A DNA stretch of 51,524 nucleotides, from contig LBUF02000016.1 in assembly GCA_000992445.2 (NCBI GenBank), positions 2,073-53,596 on the forward strand. The letters are read 5' to 3'. Numbering within the stretch: position 1 is the stretch's first letter; every line of letters starts with the position of its first letter. The position numbers and the translations under genes were made by a program. The notes under the pieces were generated by a model. The model was not told the origin of the DNA. It worked only from the letters and a program-made list of their open reading frames with translations, and ran no database searches. This stretch comes from Parcubacteria group bacterium GW2011_GWA2_38_13b (GTDB lineage: Bacteria; Patescibacteriota; Minisyncoccia; GWA2-38-13b). Below are positions 1 to 6,554 of the stretch, one piece after another.

Positions 1-961
1 AACTGCCGCCGGAATCAATTTTCGGCAAAACGCCCAAGTTGCTCAAAATACTGTGCACATTTTTCTGCCAGCCGGACGCGCTGGAAAAATCAAAAGACAT
101 AACTTTTTCTTTATCCACATCTTCCCAATCGATATTTTCCGTAATTTTAAAATACAAAGCGGTTTCCAAATAATTTTGCGGAAACCAGAAAGAATTGAAT
201 TTTACTGCGACATCAAAAAGTTCTTCTTTTGTCAGCCCCTGCGACGCGCCGAGTTCAATAATGCCCAACAGCGCCGCGCCGTGGTTGCAATCGGGAAAAG
301 ACGTGGAATTATTGCAACAGGGACGATACGAACCGTCCGCCACGTATTGCGCGATTTTCTGCTGTTCCGGCGTAAGTTTTATTATTTCATATTTATTGTA
401 ATAATTGCCGCCTTTTTCGTCTTTACCCAATGTCCAACCGCCGGTGGAAGCGAAATCAAATACCGAATAACCGCCGGTTATCATCTGGCTTTTATCCAAA
501 ATCGGATTTTTATTCGCGAGTCCCAACGCCCAAAAAACATTCACCAAAAAATTGGAATTTTCGTTATTTATGGTTATATAATCATCAGCCCGTCTTGTTA
601 AAATCTTCATTTGCTCGTCAGTTAAGCCGCCGCGGGATTGGTAAAGCGCCGTAAATTTATTAAGGTCTATTATGCCCAACTCAACCGTTTTTGGAATAAC
701 ATCGCCCCACTTAATCGGCATTACAAATCCCTTTTCCGGCAAAACTTCGGTGAATAACTTATTCGCCATCGCCTCGTAATCGCCATTGATATTTTCGCTG
801 TTTAAAGACGCTTTATTTCCTCCATTTTTGGAAACCGTTTTTTCTTTCGGCAAAATTACGGCGCCCGCGATCATCAAAATAGCAAAAAAAACGGCAAAAG
901 AAATCAATAAAAAATCCGGCGCTTTAGATATTTTTTTCAACGCTTGTACGATTTTTTTCAT
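1..961 (-). CDS. Hypothetical membrane-anchored protein, C-terminus runs off the window
   Basis: Open minus-strand frame from ATG at 961-959: MKKIVQALKKISKAPDFLLISFAVFFAILMIAGAVILPKEK..., N-terminal TM segment, no stop to position 1. Confidence 0.7.
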   Translation of the reverse strand, partial: MKKIVQALKKISKAPDFLLISFAVFFAILMIAGAVILPKEKTVSKNGGNKASLNSENINGDYEAMANKLFTEVLPEKGFVMPIKWGDVIPKTVELGIIDLNKFTALYQSRGGLTDEQMKILTRRADDYITINNENSNFLVNVFWALGLANKNPILDKSQMITGGYSVFDFASTGGWTLGKDEKGGNYYNKYEIIKLTPEQQKIAQYVADGSYRPCCNNSTSFPDCNHGAALLGIIELGASQGLTKEELFDVAVKFNSFWFPQNYLETALYFKITENIDWEDVDKEKVMSFDFSSASGWQKNVHSILSNLGVLPKIDSGGS

Positions 962-988
962 TTTAATTACTATAAATTATGAAGTTTT

Positions 989-1029
989 CGCGCCCCGCCC
1001 CGCAACACTGCGGGGCGGGGCGGGGCGCG
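989..1029. repeat. GC-rich intergenic hairpin with GCCCCGC-AACACT-GCGGGGC core
   Basis: cgcgccccgccccgc aacact gcggggcggggcg; about 13-bp stem; same core as the hairpins in the tRNA-Ser 3' elements. Confidence 0.7.
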
Positions 1030-1038
1030 CGCTGTTTA

Positions 1039-1269
1039 TTACTTCTTCAAAAGTTTTATTATCACCGCGACCAACAACACAATCAATAAAATCGCTATTA
1101 TAAACCACAAACTCATCCAAATCCACACCCAGCCGCCGCCAAATCCCATCATAGAAGAAAAATTGCCCATCATACCGTAATTATATCCGTTATTATCTGT
1201 GGGACCGGCAAACACGGCTAACGGCGAACTTAAAAATAAAATTATCGCGAAAATTATTTTATTCATCAT
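1039..1269 (-). CDS. Small membrane protein, hypothetical
   Basis: 76 aa with signal-like N-terminus and C-terminal TM; collinear with neighbours. Confidence 0.55.
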   Translation of the reverse strand: MMNKIIFAIILFLSSPLAVFAGPTDNNGYNYGMMGNFSSMMGFGGGWVWIWMSLWFIIAILLIVLLVAVIIKLLKK

Positions 1270-1463
1270 TTTTTGCCCGCCAAAATTTTTTTACAAAAAA
1301 ATTTCAGGCGGGTAAACTTTCCGAGCAAACCGGTTTTGCGAACAATCGCGAAACCGACTTTTTCGGAATCGTTTTGGTTATTTTTATTATATTCGCTTTG
1401 TTCTAATTTTTTAATCACTTCGTCGCTGATTTTGCACATCGGGCAATCTTTTTTATTTTCCAT
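1266..1463 (-). CDS. Small hypothetical protein with N-terminal CPMC motif
   Basis: 65 aa; overlaps next ORF by 4 nt. Confidence 0.5.
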   Translation of the reverse strand: MENKKDCPMCKISDEVIKKLEQSEYNKNNQNDSEKVGFAIVRKTGLLGKFTRLKFFCKKILAGKK

Positions 1464-1469
1464 AATAAT

Positions 1470-2690
1470 TTACACAAAAAATATTAATATTATTACTCCC
1501 AATAATATCATTGTAACGCCAAAAAACAAATTAAATAACTTTTCCGAACGCTGGTGCAAACGCGCCATCGTTGCCAACGCAGGCCTATTGGCTACGCCAA
1601 AAAGCAAAATGACGAGCGGCGCCACAAACATCACATTATAAATCAAAAGATACATTAAGCCCATAAAAAATGTCGTTTTCGCGGCAAGCAATCCGACAAT
1701 AGCGACATAAATTCCGCCGGAACACGGAAAAGTGCAAAGACCGACCAAAAACGCGCCAACCACAACCGCCGGCAAAGTCGCCTTTTCCAGCCAATACTTA
1801 ATCGTGCCTTGCGAAAAATGCGGCATTTTCGGAGTCAACGGCAATTTAGCCCAGAAAAAATCTTTCAAATTAACTATACCAAGAATAATCATTAGCCAGG
1901 AACCAACTTTCGCCATCAAATGCGGATAACCGGAAATCGTAATAGCTTTCAATAGTCCCAATCCTATCCCCAGATATGTTAAATAAATAACTATTATGTA
2001 TATCGCGCCGAATAAGAAAATATTTCGGAAAGACCGCCGCAAGGAAAATAAAAAAGCGACAAAAAATATCAAAACGGCGATGGCGCACGGATTAATGCCG
2101 TCAATAAAGCCCGAAACAAGTATGGTGGGCAAAAGAAAACTACTCCGTACGCTTAACGGCAAATTCTTAACCGCTTCAGATTTTAATTCATTCAGATATT
2201 CCGTTACCGGCGCGTCAATGGGATATTTTTTTACTTCCCCGCGAAATCCCCAAATTTCATAATATTTCGCGTCGCCGTGCATTTCATCCTGCCGGACGTA
2301 AATTTTTTCAAAATCATTTTGTTGTTTGAATAAATCGCTTACTATCGCAAAAGGAACATGGCCGCCCAAAATAATCTTATCGCCCGCAAAAATCATCAAA
2401 TGACCTTCCATACCGACCGGTATGCCCGCCTTTTCTATCCTGTTTTTTAATTCCAAACGGGATTCATTATCGGAAATATAATCTTTCACCGTCGCTTCCC
2501 GAAAACCATTATTCTTCAAAAAATCTATCAATTCATTTTTATATTCGGAACAACCAGTGCAGTATTGACTGTAATATATCGTCGCATTTTCCGCGGCCAT
2601 CGCAAAACCAGATGCGGCGTAACCGATTAATATAAAAAAAGATACAAATAAAAACGCTAAAATAATATTTTTGAATTTCATATATATCAA
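1470..2690 (-). CDS. CcdA/DsbD-like transmembrane protein with N-terminal thioredoxin/glutaredoxin-like domain
   Basis: YYSQYCTGCSEYKNEL CxxC segment; multi-TM region with INPCAIAVLIFFVAFLFSL and CTFPCSGG typical of cytochrome c biogenesis TM proteins. Confidence 0.8.
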   Translation of the reverse strand: MIYMKFKNIILAFLFVSFFILIGYAASGFAMAAENATIYYSQYCTGCSEYKNELIDFLKNNGFREATVKDYISDNESRLELKNRIEKAGIPVGMEGHLMIFAGDKIILGGHVPFAIVSDLFKQQNDFEKIYVRQDEMHGDAKYYEIWGFRGEVKKYPIDAPVTEYLNELKSEAVKNLPLSVRSSFLLPTILVSGFIDGINPCAIAVLIFFVAFLFSLRRSFRNIFLFGAIYIIVIYLTYLGIGLGLLKAITISGYPHLMAKVGSWLMIILGIVNLKDFFWAKLPLTPKMPHFSQGTIKYWLEKATLPAVVVGAFLVGLCTFPCSGGIYVAIVGLLAAKTTFFMGLMYLLIYNVMFVAPLVILLFGVANRPALATMARLHQRSEKLFNLFFGVTMILLGVIILIFFV

Positions 2691-2714
2691 ATACTAAATG
2701 CAAAATACCAGATG

Positions 2715-3194
2715 CTACTTTACGACTACGCCGCTGATTTTCAACTGCAATTCTTTTTTATTGCTTGCGTTTGATCCGACCAATATCAATCTTTCAAACG
2801 GTCCCGTCGCTTCCGGACCATGGGCGTTTGGATCAAAAAGCACTTCCAGAACCGCCGAAGCGCCAACCGCGAGGTTCGCTTTCCACGCGGGGTTGGCATG
2901 CATTCCGAATATCGGCGATTCATTGCCGCTAATTATTAATTTTACCGTTGTGCACATGCAAGATGTCTGCAAAGCATTAATTTCCATTTCCAGATCTCCG
3001 GAATTTTTTAAATTAAAAGTTGTTTTGGCGATGCCGTCAGCCATAGAAACTTTGCCTAAATTTATTGAATACTTATCAACTTCCATATAGGGCTGCGGGG
3101 TCTGAGTTTTTTCTCCGCCGGATATCTTATAGAAAGCAAACCCGCCGATAAATAAAACAAGAATGATCGCAAAAATTATATTTTTCATAATCAC
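2715..3194 (-). CDS. DUF1573-like secreted/anchored protein
   Basis: N-terminal TM; YSINLGKVSMADGIAKTTFNLKNSGDLEMEI pattern. Confidence 0.7.
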   Translation of the reverse strand: MIMKNIIFAIILVLFIGGFAFYKISGGEKTQTPQPYMEVDKYSINLGKVSMADGIAKTTFNLKNSGDLEMEINALQTSCMCTTVKLIISGNESPIFGMHANPAWKANLAVGASAVLEVLFDPNAHGPEATGPFERLILVGSNASNKKELQLKISGVVVK

Positions 3195-3264
3195 TAAATT
3201 ATTAAAACATTAATGCATTAAAACAAATCGTTTAAATGATCCGCTATTTTAATAATTCTATACG

Positions 3265-3537
3265 CTACTTTTTATTTTTATAAACTTCCAAAATCTCTTT
3301 AAAAACCTGCTTACGCGCTTTAGCATTACTATTTTTAACGACCGAGGTCACGCAATGTTCCAAGTGCTTTAAGAGCAATTTTTCGTTAACTTTGTGAAGC
3401 GCGGAAATCACGCCCAAATTCTGTTGTATAATATCAATGCAATACCGGCCGTCTTCAAGCATCCGGCAAACGCCGTCCAAATGGCCGCCCAAATAACGCA
3501 TCCGTTTTAAACATTCTTTTTTAATATCATTTTGCAT
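3265..3537 (-). CDS. csoR: CsoR/FrmR-family metal-sensing repressor
   Basis: 90 aa; MRYLGGHLDGVCRMLEDGRYCIDIIQQ and HLEHCV match the family pattern including candidate C-H-C ligands. Confidence 0.85.
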   Translation of the reverse strand: MQNDIKKECLKRMRYLGGHLDGVCRMLEDGRYCIDIIQQNLGVISALHKVNEKLLLKHLEHCVTSVVKNSNAKARKQVFKEILEVYKNKK

Positions 3538-3544
3538 ATTTTTT

Positions 3545-3568
3545 ATTAACCCCCCATAAGGGGGTATA
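3545..3568 (-). promoter_or_regulatory. Candidate CsoR operator upstream of csoR
   Basis: aaccccccataagggggtat: C-tract/G-tract dyad about 15 nt upstream of the csoR start codon. Confidence 0.6.
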
Positions 3569-3638
3569 AAATAATATTATCATAACGTACAAATACTGCA
3601 AATAAACGCATTAATAAATATAATTAAACATTGAGTAA

Positions 3639-4625
3639 CTATTCCGTGAGTAAATTTTTGATAATCTTTATCATCACATCTTTATCCTTCGGATCGCTTT
3701 CGGCAACAAGCAAAGCAAGTGCGACCAAGGCATTGTCGTTTATTTTTCGCTCGTCTGATTTTTTAAAAAGATAATTTGATTTATCTAAAAAATAGACAAA
3801 CAAAAACGCAGCGGTTCGTTTATTGCCGTCTAAAAACGGGTGATCTTTGATGATTAAATAAAGCAGATGCGAAGCCTTATCCTCAATGATCGGATATATT
3901 TCCTTTTTATCAAATGTCTGATAGAGTCCTTTAATAATTCCTTCTAAACTTTCGTCTCGTTTTTGCCCAAATAATTCGCTTGCTTCTTTTTTGGCCATCA
4001 ATTCTTTTTTTAGTTTAGAAATTATTTTTACACAATCGTTATATTGTAAAATGAACTTAGTTTTCTTCCCCTTTTTTCCGCTTATTTCCCCCCTATCATA
4101 TTGTTCAAGCAAAGAAAGCGTTTTGGAGTAATCCGCCAATAAATTTAAGATCTCCGCTTCCTGCCCTTTTAATAACTCTTTTTTTGACTGTTTTTGCAAA
4201 AATAAAACTGTTCCTTGCAGTTCGTGAAATTTATTTTCCGCTTCCAAGAGCCGCTTTTCATTTACAACATAACCTTTAATAAGGTACTGTTTTATAATTT
4301 TTGTTGCCCACTTGCGAAAATGAATAGCGCGCGGAGAATTGACGCGATAACCAACCGCCAAAATAATATCCAAACCGTAAAATTCTACCGGTTTATCGGA
4401 ACTTGTAATGTGCACTTTTTGCACATTGCTTTTTTTATCAACCTCCTTGTCGGCAAAAATTTTGTTGATATGTTTGGTTATTACAGATCTTTCTTTTCCA
4501 AAAAGAAAAGCAATCTCGTTTTGTCTAAGCCAAACAGATTCATTTTTAAACTTCACTTTCAATTCCACCTCGTTTTGATGAGTTTTATAAATAAGTATTT
4601 CGCCTTTTTTAATATCATTTTGCAT
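3639..4625 (-). CDS. Virulence RhuM-like / Fic-DOC domain protein
   Basis: RhuM-like N-terminus (VWLRQNEIAFLFGKERSVITKHI...VGYRVNSPRAIHFRKWA) and Fic motif HPFLDGNKRTAAF. Confidence 0.85.
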   Translation of the reverse strand: MQNDIKKGEILIYKTHQNEVELKVKFKNESVWLRQNEIAFLFGKERSVITKHINKIFADKEVDKKSNVQKVHITSSDKPVEFYGLDIILAVGYRVNSPRAIHFRKWATKIIKQYLIKGYVVNEKRLLEAENKFHELQGTVLFLQKQSKKELLKGQEAEILNLLADYSKTLSLLEQYDRGEISGKKGKKTKFILQYNDCVKIISKLKKELMAKKEASELFGQKRDESLEGIIKGLYQTFDKKEIYPIIEDKASHLLYLIIKDHPFLDGNKRTAAFLFVYFLDKSNYLFKKSDERKINDNALVALALLVAESDPKDKDVMIKIIKNLLTE

Positions 4626-4673
4626 ATTTTTTATTAACCCCCCATAAGGGGGTATGGAGTAATATTATCATAA
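4604..4673 (-). repeat. Second copy of the csoR leader/operator upstream of rhuM-fic
   Basis: 4604-4673 matches 3516-3585 with 3 mismatches; first 52 bp identical; includes ATG and 7 codons (MQNDIKK). Confidence 0.95.
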
Positions 4674-4703
4674 TATAAAAATGCCGCAAGTAAATGTACA
4701 AAA

Positions 4704-5090
4704 CTAGTACATTGGTGACACTTTTGTAGAATTGTTAAAGTTAATGGGCGTTTTGTGGTTTAATGATTCATGCGGTCTTTTAAAATTGTATCCGATTAAC
4801 CATTTAGTAACGTTTCTGTTGAATTTTACAACATCTATCCGTTTGGATATTATCAATGTTTCCGTTCACTAAATACATCAGTCTGTTTAAAAAATCGGAG
4901 GCGTTGTACGAGTTGGCGTTTTTATACATTCTGGCGAAAGCGACTTTGGAAAAAGAATCAATTCCGGTAAGAATATATCTTTTAAGATTGTTCCACCTTA
5001 TTTCTACGGTATCAAGGCATAAAAGGAACCCGTTCTTATGTTTTTTCTTTAACTCCGTTATCCTTTTCTTTTTGATCGCTTTTAACCTTT
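4704..5090 (-). pseudogene. Decayed rve-type integrase/transposase
   Basis: Minus strand reads KNGFLLCLDTVEIRWNNLKRYILTGIDSFSKVAFARMYKNANSYNASDFLNRLMYLVNGNIDNIQTD, then out of frame VVKFNRNVTKWLIGYNFKRPHESLNHKTPINF*; middle missing. Confidence 0.85.
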
Positions 5091-5189
5091 AAAAACTACC
5101 ATAAATTTATTCGCCAATCTTGCTATTTTATTAATTTTATAATTAGAACATTAATATTAAAAACACTCTACTGAAAGGAAAACAATCGA

Positions 5190-5576
5190 ATGAAAAAAAT
5201 AATTGAACGGAAAATCTTTTACCAATGTTCGGTATGTAAAACAAAATATGCCAATAAAAAAGAAGCTTTAAAATGTGAACTCAGAACTCTTGAAAAAAAA
5301 GTTTTTGAAATAGGAAACTATGTTAAAAATATTGAACCGCGATTTTGTCAGATGAGGCAAAAATACTACTTTTTTTCCGGAAAAATAACTAAAATAACCG
5401 ATCCGGAACTTCCGGATGTTGAATACGAAACAAGATGGCTAATGAATAAAAAAGAAAGATTAAACGCTCACGTTTTCCTGTACCAAGTAAAATTTCGTTG
5501 TCCTCACTGCAAGAAAACAAGGGAAGAACGTTATTATGCTCCGGAACTCCAATTTAACGAAAAAAGTCAACGATAA
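5190..5576 (+). CDS. Hypothetical protein with two CxxC pairs (zinc-ribbon-like)
   Basis: YQCSVCKTKY and RCPHCKK motifs; SD-like gaaagga upstream. Confidence 0.65.
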   Translation: MKKIIERKIFYQCSVCKTKYANKKEALKCELRTLEKKVFEIGNYVKNIEPRFCQMRQKYYFFSGKITKITDPELPDVEYETRWLMNKKERLNAHVFLYQVKFRCPHCKKTREERYYAPELQFNEKSQR

Positions 5577-5593
5577 TCGCCGACTTTTTTATT
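5562..5593 (+). terminator. Rho-independent terminator-like hairpin
   Basis: aaaaagtc...gacttttttattt. Confidence 0.6.
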
Positions 5594-5628
5594 TACTCCA
5601 ATCTATTTCTTTCACCAATCTGTTATCC

Positions 5629-5823
5629 TTATATTTTTAATTTCCGAGTAATTATCAGATTTACCAAATCGTTAATAAGCCAACTTTTATCGCCAACCTC
5701 CACATTTGAAGCCGTAGGAATAAAAACGAGCGAAGTATCTTCCGGTTTTTTACCGACCAAATCAAATAAAGCCCTTGCAATCAACTCGTTGGTTATGCCA
5801 CCGGATGTAAGCAATAATTTCAT
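5629..5823 (-). pseudogene. Truncated peptidase S51 (peptidase E-like)
   Basis: MKLLLTSGGITNELIARALFDLVGKKPEDTSLVFIPTASNVEVGDKSWLINDL then stop; catalytic region absent. Confidence 0.7.
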
Positions 5824-5855
5824 ATATGATTATGATCGGTTAAAAATCTAAATTA

Positions 5856-6004
5856 CGGTGAGGGTGGGATTTGGTCACAAGTAAATTTTCTGCGGAAAAT
5901 TTCTCGCGACCCCGCCTCGCCCCGCAGTATTGCGGGGCTCCGGCTTTCAAATCCCCCTCAATAATTTTCAAACAAAAGAGAACTACCCTTTTGTTTGAAA
6001 ATTA
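5856..6004 (-). repeat. tRNA-Ser 3'-satellite element (multi-hairpin) ending in a copy of the tRNA-Ser 3' end
   Basis: Shares GGGATTTGAAAGCCGGA, GCCCCGCAATACTGCGGGGC, GGCGGGGTCGCGA and TTGTGACCAAATCCC with 35841-35959; ends in ACCCTCACCG of the adjacent tRNA. Confidence 0.9.
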
Positions 6005-6095
6005 CGGTGAGGGTGGGATTTGAACCCACGGTACGGTTTTAAAGCCATACAACAGGTTAGCAACCTGCCGCCTTAAGCCTCTCGGCCACCTCACC
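6005..6095 (-). tRNA. tRNA-Ser (anticodon GCT)
   Basis: GGTGAGG/CCTCACC acceptor, CAGGT-TGCTA-ACCTG anticodon arm, long variable arm, GGGTTCAAATCCC T arm; no encoded CCA. Confidence 0.95.
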
Positions 6096-6341
6096 TTAAC
6101 ACAACCCTAATTTCTTATTTAATTGCATCCTTCCTTGACTACTTTTATAAAACAATTCTGTTTTCCGAGCCAATGTTTTATTACTATAAGCTTCGTAATA
6201 TATAAGTTTCCACGGCTTACCAGATTTAGTAGATATAACTTTTCCAGAATTATGCCTATTAAAACGTTCTTTCAAATCACTCGTTAAACCCTTATACAAA
6301 TGCTTTGTTTTATCGCTCTGTAAAATATACACGTAAAACAT
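6096..6341 (-). CDS. GIY-YIG domain protein (UPF0213-like)
   Basis: MFYVYILQSDKTKHLYKGLTSDLKERFNRHNSGKVISTKSGKPWKLIYYEAYSNKTLARKTE; ORF can extend in frame to GTG at 6437 through the hairpins. Confidence 0.9.
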   Translation of the reverse strand: MFYVYILQSDKTKHLYKGLTSDLKERFNRHNSGKVISTKSGKPWKLIYYEAYSNKTLARKTELFYKSSQGRMQLNKKLGLC

Positions 6342-6351
6342 AATAATTCTT

Positions 6352-6443
6352 TCCGCGCACCAATTTATGCTTACAGCATAAATTGGTGCGCGGATCCGCT
6401 CACGCCATAGGCGATGAGCGGAAAGCCTCTCGGCCACCTCACC
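6352..6443 (-). repeat. tRNA-Ser 5' fragment fused to two tandem perfect hairpins
   Basis: GGTGAGGTGGCCGAGAGGCTT + TCCGCTCATCGCCTATGGCGTGAGCGGA (6395-6422) + TCCGCGCACCAATTTATGCT-GTA-AGCATAAATTGGTGCGCGGA (6352-6394). Confidence 0.95.
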
Positions 6444-6554
6444 AATGTTTTTATATTACCAACAAGATAAATAAATAACAATAACCGCGATAATAATTTA
6501 TTTTCTTGAATTACGAAACACTTTGAGATGCGGAAATCCGGTCTCCGCCGCTTA

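Noticed and set aside
53-1103. Several plus-strand ORFs in the listed track
   Set aside because: They lie antisense to the minus-strand membrane protein and cassette genes, lack SD sequences or domain-like composition.
4215-5092. Plus-strand ORFs of 140 and 78 aa
   Set aside because: Antisense to rhuM-fic and to the transposase remnant, which has clear homologous motifs on the minus strand.
5856-6443. Possible CRISPR array or group I intron at tRNA-Ser
   Set aside because: No regularly spaced direct repeats and spacers; the intact tRNA is uninterrupted and the inserts are too short for a group I intron core.
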